Assembly: GCF_028993635.1 (NCBI RefSeq)
Contig: NZ_CP118631.1
Span: forward strand, 6,758,001 to 6,822,000
DNA from: Mucilaginibacter sp. SJ
Lineage (GTDB): Bacteria > Bacteroidota > Bacteroidia > Sphingobacteriales > Sphingobacteriaceae
Reading direction: 5' to 3'
DNA length: 64,000 nt
A program made the position numbers and the translations under genes. Below, piece by piece: positions 16,695 to 25,759 of the stretch. How positions within the stretch are numbered: the first letter of the stretch is position 1; every line of letters starts with the position of its first letter. The notes beneath the pieces are model-generated. The model did no database searches. It saw nothing but the letters and a program-made list of their open reading frames with translations, and had not been told where the DNA came from.

Positions 16695-17255
16695 TTATAT
16701 GAGCTTCTTTTTAGGTACCAGTACTTTGTTTACCAGATGTACTATGCCGTTGTTTTGTTTAATATCAAACTTACTGATCGTACTTTTACCTCCATTGCCA
16801 TCAATCAAAACGATATTGCTGTTGCTATCTATTTTAGCGAATAATTTACCGCCCGAAAGTGTGGTAAATGTGGCTATGCCTTTTCCTTTATTGATCTTTT
16901 TCTGAATGTCTCTTGCCTTTAGCTGTCCTGCAATGGCATGATAGGCTACTAAATCTGTAAGTTCCCAAATATGCGCTGGTTTGGCAAGGGAGTCGAATTT
17001 ACCGGTAGGCATGTCGCTAAACCCGCCATCAATCGGTACAAATACGGTGATAGGCCCGCGGCTTGTGTAAGTGAGTGCGAGGTTTGTTTTTTGAATGAAA
17101 ATATAAAATGTATGCGTATTGGGCGCTACAGATATGTTTTTTACAATATCATTGGCAGGAAGCATTGTTGTTGTATTACTGCTTTTGCTGTCGGTTTGGG
17201 CCAGCAATAATGCCGGGCAAAATACAATGGATATTAACAGCAGTAACTTTTTCAT
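16695..17255 (-). CDS. exported fasciclin (FAS1) domain protein
   Basis: This 186-residue protein has a signal peptide (about residues 1-19, LLLAQ). A single FAS1 domain follows: NTHTFYIFIQKTNLALTYTS near the start, GPITVFVPIDGGFSDMP (H1 region), LVAYHAIAGQLKARDI (central), and NNGIVHLVNKVLVPKKK (H2 region with the usual I-H-x-V-D/N). FAS1 domains in bacteria are extracellular or periplasmic adhesion or matrix modules. The gene is single and divergent from the phosphotransferase at 17347. Confidence 0.9.
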   Translation of the reverse strand: MKKLLLLISIVFCPALLLAQTDSKSSNTTTMLPANDIVKNISVAPNTHTFYIFIQKTNLALTYTSRGPITVFVPIDGGFSDMPTGKFDSLAKPAHIWELTDLVAYHAIAGQLKARDIQKKINKGKGIATFTTLSGGKLFAKIDSNSNIVLIDGNGGKSTISKFDIKQNNGIVHLVNKVLVPKKKLI

Positions 17256-17331
17256 AGTGTGTAGGTTATAGGTTAAACATACAAAATATAAATAGGTTTT
17301 AAAATGGATAGCCGGGTTGTAGATTATAAGC

Positions 17332-17339
17332 TACCTTTG
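17332..17339 (+). promoter_or_regulatory. candidate -7 element close to a start codon
   Basis: TACCTTTG matches TAnnTTTG and ends seven bases before the ATG at 17347, so a transcript from it would be leaderless or nearly so. No TTG at -33 spacing. Confidence 0.3.
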
Positions 17340-17346
17340 TTAACCT

Positions 17347-18348
17347 ATGGAAATCTTCCCTACGCAATACTCAACCTTATCATCAAAAGCACTGAATATA
17401 AAACTTCAGGAAAGTTATGGTTTAAGTCATACAACGTGCCGGTTATTGATCCGCAATGTGAGCGACACTTATATTATAGAAAATGCAGCCGAAAAGTACA
17501 TTTTTAAAATTTACAGGGATGCGCACCGAAAGCTGGAAGAGATCAAGGGTGAGGTAGAGCTGTTAACTATCCTGTTTGAAAAAGGAGCCAAAGTGTCAAG
17601 GCCAATTCCAGATATCAATGGCGAAATGTTGCAGGTTTTCAATGCTGCCGAAGGAATCCGTTACGGCGTGTTATTTTCATGGGCACAAGGCGGCGTTGTT
17701 TATGCTATGAATGATCAGCAGCTCGAAACCGTGGGCAGGGAGATGGCTGCTATACATAACATTACATCTTCAACTGAGCTTAGCTATCACCGTAAAGCAT
17801 ACTCAGTGAATACGGTTATAATTGATCCCATCAAAGTTATTGAACCTGCATTTGCCGGACTTGAAAACGAGTATGAATACCTGAGAAATACTGCTCTTGA
17901 TGTAATCGCCCAATACAACCAATTTTGCGGCGGGTTTAGCCATGGCTATTGCCATTTTGATTTTCTTCCGAAAAACTTTCATTTCGATGATGCAGGTGAG
18001 ATCACTTTTTTTGATTTTGATTTTGCAGGGAAAGGATTATTAGCTTACGATATCACCTCTTTTTTTATTCACTATTTTATGGAGGTTACCTACGGAAAAA
18101 TTACAGAACAACAGGGACGCGATGCATTCAAAGCCTTCATTGCAAATTACCGTAAAGTTCGGCCATTATCAGATAAAGAAATTAATGCCGTTCCATATTT
18201 AGGATTCGGCTTTTGGGTATTTTATCTTGGTTTCCAGTATGAAAACTTTGATGACTGGTCAAATCTCTTTTTCGGGCCAAAATTTTTAAAGGATAGGGTC
18301 GCGCTGATTAAAAAATGGATGGAGACAGCTCATCTTTTATTGTCATAG
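17347..18348 (+). CDS. aminoglycoside phosphotransferase (APH)-fold kinase
   Basis: The 333-residue cytoplasmic enzyme has the APH/choline-kinase fold. ATP-binding strands lie in the N-terminal lobe (YIIENAAEKYIFKIYRD, with the conserved lysine). The catalytic loop is HFDFLPKNFHF, an H-x-D-x4-N pattern, followed by ITFFDFDFAG, which holds the metal-binding aspartates. The family includes homoserine, choline and aminoglycoside kinases. The N-terminal LLIRNVSDTYII block resembles the homoserine-kinase-like branch, but the substrate cannot be told from sequence reading. The start at 17347 is supported by the compact N-terminus. A hairpin terminator at 18365-18406 follows. Confidence 0.88.
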   Translation: MEIFPTQYSTLSSKALNIKLQESYGLSHTTCRLLIRNVSDTYIIENAAEKYIFKIYRDAHRKLEEIKGEVELLTILFEKGAKVSRPIPDINGEMLQVFNAAEGIRYGVLFSWAQGGVVYAMNDQQLETVGREMAAIHNITSSTELSYHRKAYSVNTVIIDPIKVIEPAFAGLENEYEYLRNTALDVIAQYNQFCGGFSHGYCHFDFLPKNFHFDDAGEITFFDFDFAGKGLLAYDITSFFIHYFMEVTYGKITEQQGRDAFKAFIANYRKVRPLSDKEINAVPYLGFGFWVFYLGFQYENFDDWSNLFFGPKFLKDRVALIKKWMETAHLLLS

Positions 18349-18364
18349 CTTATTGTTAGGCAAT

Positions 18365-18406
18365 ATAAAACAGAAAGGCGGCTATGCAACTGCTTTTCTG
18401 TTTTAT
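18365..18406. terminator. bidirectional terminator between convergent genes
   Basis: ATAAAACAGAAA (18365-18376) pairs with TTTCTGTTTTAT (18395-18406), with further pairing inside (GGCGG/CTGCT). It lies between the phosphotransferase and the minus-strand protein ending at 18431. Confidence 0.75.
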
Positions 18407-18430
18407 CATCGTAATAAGTAGTATTACATA

Positions 18431-21400
18431 TTACCAACCTGGTGTAAAACCTAAACCAAACAACGGTTTTTTAACATCGCTGCGGTTAAATGGAACAGCC
18501 AGGTAAGGCTCTAATATAAAAGCACCAAAAACGTTTATTCGCAGGGAAATACCTGCACTCAATGCAGGTACCCGGCCGTAAATGTTTTGTGTTGTAGTAG
18601 TACCATCAGAGTTTATAAAATCCTGCTGACCAATCACCGGCGGATCTTTCTGAAAATAGATATGATCGCCGGCATTCCAGGCCAATCCCGCATCAAAAAA
18701 CAAGTTAAGATCGGTAAACAGGAATTTCGATTTTATAGCAGCCAATTTTTCGGGGCCGGTAAATGGTAAACGTACCTCAAAGTTAAACACAGCTAAACGA
18801 CTGCCTGATAATTGATCGATAGTGAAGCCATTAGTCGAAGCCTTACCGTTATTATAAAATGTTTGCCCTTCGTAACCCCTGATATAAAAAGGATAACCCA
18901 CAAATAATGGATAAAGCCCTTTATCATCGCCGAAACGGCCTGTAGCAAAGAACCTGGCCGCAAAGGTTACCGGTGCGGTACGTACGTATTTCCTTACATC
19001 AATTGTTGGTGCAAAGAACTTATAGGTGCCAAAATTATAACCGGCTTCCAGCCTGTACCTGAAACCATTTAACGGTGCTGTAACACCAAAAAATGAGTTG
19101 TCACCAATTAGCGCGGTTGAAAGCGTTAAAATGGAATATGATTTTAAGTTATAGAAATAAGTAGAACCGTAGTTTTGATTAAGGGTTGCAGACTCTTCGT
19201 CGTTAGGGATTTTTTTCCTGTCGGATGTGATGTAGTTACCAATACCTACCTGGGGTTTGCCATTTACCATAGCGGTATCAAGCAGGTAATAATCGCTGTA
19301 ACGGTCAACACGGTAATAGTTGTGTGAGGCTGCTCCGCTCACTTCAAAGCGTGTTGTCCTGGAAATAGGGTATGAGGTAAACACCCTGCCCGCATCCTCA
19401 AAATTCCGGATAATGTCAATGTTATCAGAATAAACGGTTTGATTTTTACCGCCCACATTCCTCACCGGGTAGGTGGTTGTATTGAAGCCAAACTGGTAAG
19501 GGATGTGGGAAACGCCCACACCAAGGTTCCAACGGCCGGTTTGGTTTACGTAGGTCACGGCAGCGCCTGAATCATAGATCTGCCCGTTTACCGATGCCGC
19601 GGCAAAGATCTGGTTACGGCCTAAAATATCACTGAATACGCCCTGGATTCCGCTTGAAAGGCTTGTGCCGTAAAAATTACTTACGCCAACACCAATGCCG
19701 CTGCCTGCCAGGTAATCCAGCTTAAATTTTGAGCGAAAAGGAATAGCCTTAACCGAATCAGTCGGGATTTTGCGGTACGCCAAAAAGTTATTCAGGTTAG
19801 AGTTGATCAGGTCGACGCCAACAGAGCGGTTTGGTGGTAGTGTGCCTGCTGCAAAGTTAACTTCGCCCGGCTGCACTACAATTGGTGTAAAGTCGGACGC
19901 TTTGGCGTTATAAATGGAATATTTTTGTGCGCGGTAGTATGAATAAACAATGTCGTCGTGATTGGAAATACTTAATGCCGGTGAATATTCAGTAATGCCC
20001 GAAATGCCGGTAAACAGGTTGCTCATTTGTTCTATCTGACCCGAAGCGATAGTATAACGATAAAGGTTGCGGAACCCATCACGGTTTGACAGGAAATAGA
20101 TCTGCTTACCATCAGCCGAATATTGCGGGTTAAGGTTGTTGGCGCCGTTAAAGATCTTAATGTCAGTTATTTTACCTGTTGTTAGATCAAGCTCGGCCAG
20201 GTTAAAGGGGATATCTTGCTCCAGCGACTGGTCATAAGTTGTCCTATCGCTTGAAAAAATGATCTTTTTACCATCCGGCGAATAGCTTGGCTGGTAATCA
20301 GAAAATTTATCGTTGGTGAGCTGCGTAATCTTTTTGGTATCGAAGTTATAAGAATACAAATCGCCCTGCCCTTCAACCAATCCCTGGAAAACAATGTCTT
20401 TGCCATTTGGCGACCATGACAGGTTGCTAAACTGGCCTACCTGCTCCATCGAGATATCGTCAATTACATTGCCGCTTTTCAGGTCAACTACATCGAGCCT
20501 GTTACGCCCTTTGCTAAATACACTAAATGCAAATTTAGTCCCATCCGGCGACCAGGCACCTGCCGATTCGATGAAGTTAAACTCATCAATATGGGTATTG
20601 GATACCTTACTCGTGAGTTTTCGTAATATTCGCCCTGTTTTAGCATCAGCCAAATAAAGATCAATGCTGAATAAACTTTTGGCGGATAGAAAGGCGACAT
20701 ATTTACCATCGGGACTAACGGATGGGGCAACCACAAGATCACCGCCGTTTTTACTGTCAACCAGTTTGATGCCTTTAGGTGTTTGAGTGGTATCCTTTAA
20801 AAAGGGTTTATAGGTAGCCTCGATAGAGTTTTTCCAAAGGCGGGAAAGGGTACGGTCGTCATAACCAAACGTACGCCTGATACCATATTCTAAACCAAAT
20901 TTAGCCGCGTTTTTGAAGAAGGGTACAATTACCGTGTCGCCATAAGTTGAACCGATGAACGACCAGAATGCTTCGCCATAACGATAAGGGAAGTATTTAC
21001 TGCTTTCGGTAAGGTCACGAACGGTGGGGATATCATGATTGAGATAAGCGTCACGCATCCACATGGCGGTATAGCTGTCCTTCTTACCTAAGGACAGGTA
21101 TTCGGCCATACCCTCTATCATCCAAAGCGGAATGTTGTTTATATTTTCATATTCGGACGAATCATGACCCATCAACAACCGGTATTGGAAAGCGTGCACT
21201 AACTCATGGCCGATAACGTGCCTCGTAGTTTGATTGGTTTCCATCACCGGCATTACCACACGGTTTTTAAGGCCTTCGGTAACACCGCCGGTACCTACGC
21301 CGATCTCGCCATCTATGGCCGTGGTTTGTTGAAAATCGGGGTGATTGGCATATAAGATTATTGGGTTGGCATACTTAAATGTATCTCTGAAAACCTGTTG

Positions 21401-21646
21401 GTGCAGAGTGTACCAAAGCTCGCTTTCCTGGGCAAAGCGTTTTACCATACTATCATTTTTCAGGTAATAGTAAATCTCGAAGTGAGGAGTTTTATAAACG
21501 TTAAACTTAAGGTTTTTGTACCTTACCTTGTTTTGGCCAAAATATTGCGCCCTGGCATTGATGCTTATCAACAGCGAGCCAACAAAACAAATGAATATAA
21601 TGGTGTGCTTTTTAACTCTATTGAAAAGTGAGTAAACTTTATTCAT
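18431..21646 (-). CDS. metallopeptidase-like / PD40 propeller / outer-membrane barrel fusion
   Basis: The 1071-residue exported protein has three parts. After a signal peptide (about residues 1-34, ending ARAQ), residues ~45-270 form a gluzincin-like zinc peptidase domain with HELVH at 147-151 and a downstream third-ligand segment WMIEGMAEY (175-183). Residues ~290-600 hold TolB/PD40 (WD40-like) beta-propeller repeats with the SPDGKYVAF, SPDGTKFAF, SPNGKDIVF, SPDGKKIIF and SADGKQIYF units. Residues ~640-1071 form a surface-antigen-like barrel with FVGYPFYIRGYEGQTF, the RGY element of Omp85 proteins. It is likely outer-membrane located with the other domains periplasmic. The substrate is unknown; roles in peptide turnover or barrel-linked proteolysis are inferences. 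It is followed by a bidirectional terminator and preceded by the PBP1A terminator. Confidence 0.85.
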   Translation of the reverse strand: MNKVYSLFNRVKKHTIIFICFVGSLLISINARAQYFGQNKVRYKNLKFNVYKTPHFEIYYYLKNDSMVKRFAQESELWYTLHQQVFRDTFKYANPIILYANHPDFQQTTAIDGEIGVGTGGVTEGLKNRVVMPVMETNQTTRHVIGHELVHAFQYRLLMGHDSSEYENINNIPLWMIEGMAEYLSLGKKDSYTAMWMRDAYLNHDIPTVRDLTESSKYFPYRYGEAFWSFIGSTYGDTVIVPFFKNAAKFGLEYGIRRTFGYDDRTLSRLWKNSIEATYKPFLKDTTQTPKGIKLVDSKNGGDLVVAPSVSPDGKYVAFLSAKSLFSIDLYLADAKTGRILRKLTSKVSNTHIDEFNFIESAGAWSPDGTKFAFSVFSKGRNRLDVVDLKSGNVIDDISMEQVGQFSNLSWSPNGKDIVFQGLVEGQGDLYSYNFDTKKITQLTNDKFSDYQPSYSPDGKKIIFSSDRTTYDQSLEQDIPFNLAELDLTTGKITDIKIFNGANNLNPQYSADGKQIYFLSNRDGFRNLYRYTIASGQIEQMSNLFTGISGITEYSPALSISNHDDIVYSYYRAQKYSIYNAKASDFTPIVVQPGEVNFAAGTLPPNRSVGVDLINSNLNNFLAYRKIPTDSVKAIPFRSKFKLDYLAGSGIGVGVSNFYGTSLSSGIQGVFSDILGRNQIFAAASVNGQIYDSGAAVTYVNQTGRWNLGVGVSHIPYQFGFNTTTYPVRNVGGKNQTVYSDNIDIIRNFEDAGRVFTSYPISRTTRFEVSGAASHNYYRVDRYSDYYLLDTAMVNGKPQVGIGNYITSDRKKIPNDEESATLNQNYGSTYFYNLKSYSILTLSTALIGDNSFFGVTAPLNGFRYRLEAGYNFGTYKFFAPTIDVRKYVRTAPVTFAARFFATGRFGDDKGLYPLFVGYPFYIRGYEGQTFYNNGKASTNGFTIDQLSGSRLAVFNFEVRLPFTGPEKLAAIKSKFLFTDLNLFFDAGLAWNAGDHIYFQKDPPVIGQQDFINSDGTTTTQNIYGRVPALSAGISLRINVFGAFILEPYLAVPFNRSDVKKPLFGLGFTPGW

Positions 21647-21683
21647 ATATTATTTAACTAAATAGATATGGCTAATTTAATAA

Positions 21684-21719
21684 AATAAGGTTGTTCTTAG
21701 TTCAAAAAACAACCTTATT
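21684..21719 (-). terminator. intrinsic terminator after the PBP1A gene
   Basis: AATAAGGTTGTT (21684-21695) pairs perfectly over 12 bases with AACAACCTTATT (21708-21719). The minus strand then reads TTTATT, so it fits the gene ending at 21761. Confidence 0.75.
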
Positions 21720-21760
21720 CATTTTCTCTTCACAGTATGGAAAAAAACGCCTCTACCTGT

Positions 21761-24091
21761 TTACCGTTGGTTATTAGGCGGTGTGCTTTCCGGGTTTTCC
21801 GGATTGTTTTCCTGTACAGGTGTTACGCCCGTTGTATCAATAGGGTTGCTTATGCTATCAGTTGAAGTTGTATCTTCTTCAATATGCGGCGATGGGCAAT
21901 TATAAGTTTTGGTGATCTTGGTCCATGGTTTGGGGAATGGTCCGTAAGTATAACCTAACGACTGATCGGCATATACTTTTTCCATAAACCTGCCGAAGAT
22001 AGGCAACGCCGTATGTGAGCCTTCGCCGGTTTCGGATGTGGTAAAGTGTACTGAGCGATCATCAGCACCAACCCAAACGCCTGTTACCAGATCTTTGGTG
22101 ATACCCATGTACCAGCCATCCACATAATCAGATGATGTACCGGTTTTGCCGCCTATCTGGTTGTCTTTTTTCCAAAGGCCGTTGTATTCCCACAGCGCCT
22201 GTGAGGTACCGCCGGGTTCCTCCATCCCCCCGCGGAACATGTAAAGCATCAGCCAGGCAGTTTCCTCGCTTAGCACTTTCTCGGTTTTAAGCTTAAACTC
22301 CTGTATCACATTGCCTTGCTGATCGGTGATTTTGGTGACCAGCAACGGATCGAGTTTTTCGCCCTTGTTAAGGAACGTGCTATAAGCCCTAACCATTTCA
22401 TAAACTGAAACATCATTTGAACCCAATGATACCGATGGAACGGACTTTAAAGGGCTTTCGATGCCGCAGCGATGAGCGTATTCCACAATTTTATCCCAGC
22501 CCACTTTTTCGGTTAGCTGCGCTGTAATGGAGTTTACCGATTTACCCATAGCCCAGCGCAGTGACATTTCGCGATAGGAGAAATGGAAGTCGGCATTGTT
22601 GGGCTCCCAGACTTTATCCTCGCCGTTGTCCTTGTACTTGATGGATACCGGCTTGTCGGTAAACTTATCGCAGGGGGTAAAGCCATTATCAAGCGCCGTT
22701 AAATAGGCAAATGGCTTAAAGGTGGAGCCCGCCTGTCTTCGGCTTTGGTTTACATGGTCGTAATTAAAGAAACGATGATCGATACCGCCAATCCAAACTT
22801 TTATTTTACCGGTTGATGGCTCCAGTGTCATCATGCCGGTGTTCAGGATTTTAGCGTAATATTTTATAGAATCTATAGTAGAAAAAGTAGTATCCTGTTC
22901 GCCATGCCAGGTAAACACAGTCATCCGCTTTTTCGTTTTAAAGTAATCCTGGATCTTAATCGTATCACCGCCGTATTTTTTTTCAAGTAGCTTGTAAATA
23001 GGGAGCCTTTGTTCGTTTTTGAGAATGAAATCTTTGATCTCAACGCCTTTTGAATCGCGCCACGGATTTTTGTTCCCCCAAAGATTATAGAAGCGTTTTT
23101 GCAGCATCTTCATTTTTTCGGTAACTGCTTCTTCGGCATATTGCTGCATTTTTGAGTCGATGGTGGTGTAGATCTTCAGGCCATCCTCGTAAAGGTTGTA
23201 ATCGTTTTCCTTACACCATTTATCCAGCCATTTCTCAACGGCGCGGCGCAGGTACGAATCGCCGTGGGAGTCGTCTTCAACATAACTCAGGTCGAGCCCG
23301 AGTGGCGACGCGAAGTTACTTTTATACTGGTCGGCAGTGAGGTACTTATATTTCGCCATCTGTCCCAACACAATATTGCGCCTTTCGGTAGCACGCTGCG
23401 GATTTTTAATGGGATTGTAGCTCGATGTGGCTTTCAGCATGCCGATAAGTAAGGCTGATTCGGCAGGATTTAATGTGCCGGGCTGTTTATTAAAATATTT
23501 TAACGACGCAGTTTTAATACCGTACGAATTATTGCCGAAGGGCACGGTATTGAAGTACAACGTCAATATTTGCTGCTTGCTGTAAACGTGCTCAATTTTA
23601 AACGCGGTAAGCCATTCCTTGCATTTATAAACAATAGTGCGCAGTACCGGGATATGCTTAATGACGCCCTGCGATTTCTTTTTACGCGTTTCAAAAAGGT
23701 TTTTGGCTAACTGCTGGGTTATTGTACTGCCGCCGCGGCGGTCGCCTTTGGCTGTTGAGAGTACGCTGGTAAAAAAGGAGTAAAAATCTACTCCGCCATG
23801 ACTGTAAAACCGCACATCTTCAGTTGCCACAAGGGCGTTTATAAGGTTGGGGGAGATCTCTTTAAATTCAATTGGTGAGCGGTTTTCCTTGTAATACTGG
23901 CCTATAAGTTTGCCATCGGCAGTGTAAACTTCCGATCCTACCGAAAGTACCGGGCTTTTAATGTCCTGCATATCAGGAGAGTATCCGAAAAGCCACAAAA
24001 AGTTAAGTTCTATCGAACAAAAAAAGATGATAACGAAGTATATAAATATGACGAAGTATCTTAAAAAGCGATTGCGTATACGTCTGAACAT
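21761..24091 (-). CDS. class A penicillin-binding protein (PBP1A type)
   Basis: This 776-residue bifunctional enzyme polymerises glycan strands and crosslinks peptides in peptidoglycan. One membrane segment lies at about residues 9-35. The GT51 transglycosylase domain shows ATEDVRFYSHGGVD and RRGGSTITQQLAKNLF, then LTLYFNTVPFG. The transpeptidase domain carries all three serine-acyltransferase motifs: GSTFKPF (SxxK), KSVNS (SxN) and KTGTSSDYVDGW (KTG). The C-terminus is a proline/threonine-rich tail after about residue 730. The length is normal for Bacteroidota PBP1A. It is a single gene; a TATATTTG element lies 48 bases upstream. Confidence 0.96.
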   Translation of the reverse strand: MFRRIRNRFLRYFVIFIYFVIIFFCSIELNFLWLFGYSPDMQDIKSPVLSVGSEVYTADGKLIGQYYKENRSPIEFKEISPNLINALVATEDVRFYSHGGVDFYSFFTSVLSTAKGDRRGGSTITQQLAKNLFETRKKKSQGVIKHIPVLRTIVYKCKEWLTAFKIEHVYSKQQILTLYFNTVPFGNNSYGIKTASLKYFNKQPGTLNPAESALLIGMLKATSSYNPIKNPQRATERRNIVLGQMAKYKYLTADQYKSNFASPLGLDLSYVEDDSHGDSYLRRAVEKWLDKWCKENDYNLYEDGLKIYTTIDSKMQQYAEEAVTEKMKMLQKRFYNLWGNKNPWRDSKGVEIKDFILKNEQRLPIYKLLEKKYGGDTIKIQDYFKTKKRMTVFTWHGEQDTTFSTIDSIKYYAKILNTGMMTLEPSTGKIKVWIGGIDHRFFNYDHVNQSRRQAGSTFKPFAYLTALDNGFTPCDKFTDKPVSIKYKDNGEDKVWEPNNADFHFSYREMSLRWAMGKSVNSITAQLTEKVGWDKIVEYAHRCGIESPLKSVPSVSLGSNDVSVYEMVRAYSTFLNKGEKLDPLLVTKITDQQGNVIQEFKLKTEKVLSEETAWLMLYMFRGGMEEPGGTSQALWEYNGLWKKDNQIGGKTGTSSDYVDGWYMGITKDLVTGVWVGADDRSVHFTTSETGEGSHTALPIFGRFMEKVYADQSLGYTYGPFPKPWTKITKTYNCPSPHIEEDTTSTDSISNPIDTTGVTPVQENNPENPESTPPNNQR

Positions 24092-24138
24092 TGGGTAAAG
24101 ATGAAAATTTATAGCACTACATCATAATGCTGTTTGAC

Positions 24139-24146
24139 AAATATAA
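24139..24146 (-). promoter_or_regulatory. candidate -7 element for the PBP1A gene
   Basis: The minus strand reads TATATTTG, matching TAnnTTTG, 48 bases upstream of the start at 24091. A convincing -33 TTG was not found at standard spacing. Confidence 0.35.
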
Positions 24147-24340
24147 ACAACGTAAAATAGACAGGTAAATTTTAGGTTAACACTGGCATAATACATATTT
24201 ATATTGTGCAAAGTACACAATTAATAAATCAAAAGCTGTTTGGATATGAAAATCGCCTGTTGAAGGTTGCAGCGTGTATTTGAAATCAAGTTGCTAAAAC
24301 TTTAATGTGGTTTTTGTACTTTGTATGGATATCTATTTAT

Positions 24341-25219
24341 ATGAAAAGTTTGACAGAACAATTTAAAGTACCAAGTAATAGCAAATTTTCGCTGAATGAT
24401 CATGATCCTGCATTTAGCGATGGTTACGAAAAAGAAGATGCCGGGGCTGTTTTGGATGAACTGATAGCTGAAACTTCTAAATTGGAGGCACAGCTTTATG
24501 CCTCAAATAGTTATTCACTGCTTATTATTTTTCAGGCGATGGATGCTGCCGGGAAAGACAGCGCTATAGCGCACACCATGTCGGGCATAAACCCGCAGGG
24601 GTGCCAGGTTTATAGCTTTAAACAACCCAGTTCAGAAGACTATGATCACGACTTTTTGTGGCGGCATTACAAAGCCCTGCCCGAAAGAGGGCGTATTGGT
24701 ATCCATAACAGGTCGCACTATGAAAATGTGCTTGTCGTTAAAGTCCATCCCGAACTTGTTTTAAAGGAAAATAATCCAACGATAAAACAAGTAAAAGATA
24801 TTAACAAGCAGTTTTGGGAGCAACGGTATGAGAGCATCCGAAATTTTGAAAAGCATATCTGTAACAGCGGAACTGTTGTGATTAAATTTTTCCTTAATGT
24901 TTCAAAGCAGGAGCAAAAAAAGCGGTTTTTAAAGCGAATAGACAACCCCAAAAAAAATTGGAAGTTCCAGGCCAGCGATATTGCGGAACGGGAGCATTGG
25001 GATGAGTATATGAAAGCTTATGAAAAAGCCATTAACGAAACCGCTACAGATGATTGCCCCTGGTATGTTATCCCGGCTGATAAGAAATGGTTTACGCGCA
25101 TCGCGATATCAACTATAATCAGAGATACCTTGAAAAAGTTGAAGCTGGAATTCCCTGTTTTGCCTAAAAACGAAATGGAAAAACTACAGGAGGCTAAACA
25201 TTTGTTAGAAAAGCAATAA
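24341..25219 (+). CDS. polyphosphate kinase 2 family phosphotransferase
   Basis: This 292-residue enzyme transfers phosphate between polyphosphate and nucleotides. The P-loop is DAAGKDS (68-74) after IIFQAM. The lid-like and Walker B region is GRIGIHNRSHYENV (117-130), where most PPK2 proteins have FNRSWYE, so F and W are both replaced by H. FFLNVSKQEQKKRFLKRIDNPKKNWKF is the conserved C-terminal half. The single-domain length fits class I or III PPK2; nucleotide preference (AMP or ADP) cannot be told here. The frame extends upstream to 24305, but the ATG at 24341 gives the usual N-terminus, and the extension is hydrophobic and untypical. Confidence 0.92.
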   Translation: MKSLTEQFKVPSNSKFSLNDHDPAFSDGYEKEDAGAVLDELIAETSKLEAQLYASNSYSLLIIFQAMDAAGKDSAIAHTMSGINPQGCQVYSFKQPSSEDYDHDFLWRHYKALPERGRIGIHNRSHYENVLVVKVHPELVLKENNPTIKQVKDINKQFWEQRYESIRNFEKHICNSGTVVIKFFLNVSKQEQKKRFLKRIDNPKKNWKFQASDIAEREHWDEYMKAYEKAINETATDDCPWYVIPADKKWFTRIAISTIIRDTLKKLKLEFPVLPKNEMEKLQEAKHLLEKQ

Positions 25220-25228
25220 CGGAAATAT

Positions 25229-25265
25229 TAAGACTTACGAAATTTTCAAAACCTCGTAAGTCTTA
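25229..25265. repeat. 37-base palindromic element
   Basis: TAAGACTTACGA (25229-25240) and TCGTAAGTCTTA (25254-25265) are a perfect 12-base inverted repeat, and the middle is also partly complementary. It lies between convergent genes but lacks a T run on either side. Its core (TTTTCAAAACC) resembles the palindrome at 42229-42253. Confidence 0.65.
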
Positions 25266-25283
25266 GACTGCGCTGTGAAAATC

Positions 25284-25652
25284 TTAAATGCCCGAAAACA
25301 TATTTTGTGCGGGCTCTCCAATGAGCGGCATCGGTTTTCTTTCGCCATTAACAGCACCAATTAAGCCGATAACCCATATGATCAGTAAGCCTAAACGTAT
25401 AATCCAAAGGATTGACGCACCTATGAATATTCCTGATGTTACAAAGGCCATGCCTATAATAAAACCGGCAAGCCATGAAATTACGATTGAAACGAGATGA
25501 AACAATAATGTTTGTCTCATCTGGTAGGCAGCCAGCGGTGTTTTATTATTAGTGTACAATGCAAAGTAGGCAATAAGCCATCCAATAAGCGTAAAATAAC
25601 TGATGATGCCGGCGGTCTTACCGTCGTCAGAGGTAGGTTTGTAATTTTCCAT
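25284..25652 (-). CDS. DUF4870-like small membrane protein
   Basis: The 122-residue protein has three or four membrane segments (about residues 14-32, 45-70, 72-90 and 85-105). It carries the signature DUF4870/Tic20-like elements GIISYFTLIGWLIAYF and YQMRQTLLFHLVSIVISW, where the MRQ-x-LLFH block is characteristic, plus an IGLIGAVNGERKPMPLIG tail. The family is widespread and its function is unknown. It is a single gene convergent with PPK2; the palindrome at 25229-25265 lies at its 3' side. Confidence 0.88.
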   Translation of the reverse strand: MENYKPTSDDGKTAGIISYFTLIGWLIAYFALYTNNKTPLAAYQMRQTLLFHLVSIVISWLAGFIIGMAFVTSGIFIGASILWIIRLGLLIIWVIGLIGAVNGERKPMPLIGEPAQNMFSGI

Positions 25653-25759
25653 GTGTGGTAAAGTTTTTTGTATAAAGCTAACCGTTTAAAAATGAAATAG
25701 TTTTATTCATTTTTAAATGATATCTCATAGCAGACTTTATTTATCCGCACATCAAATCA

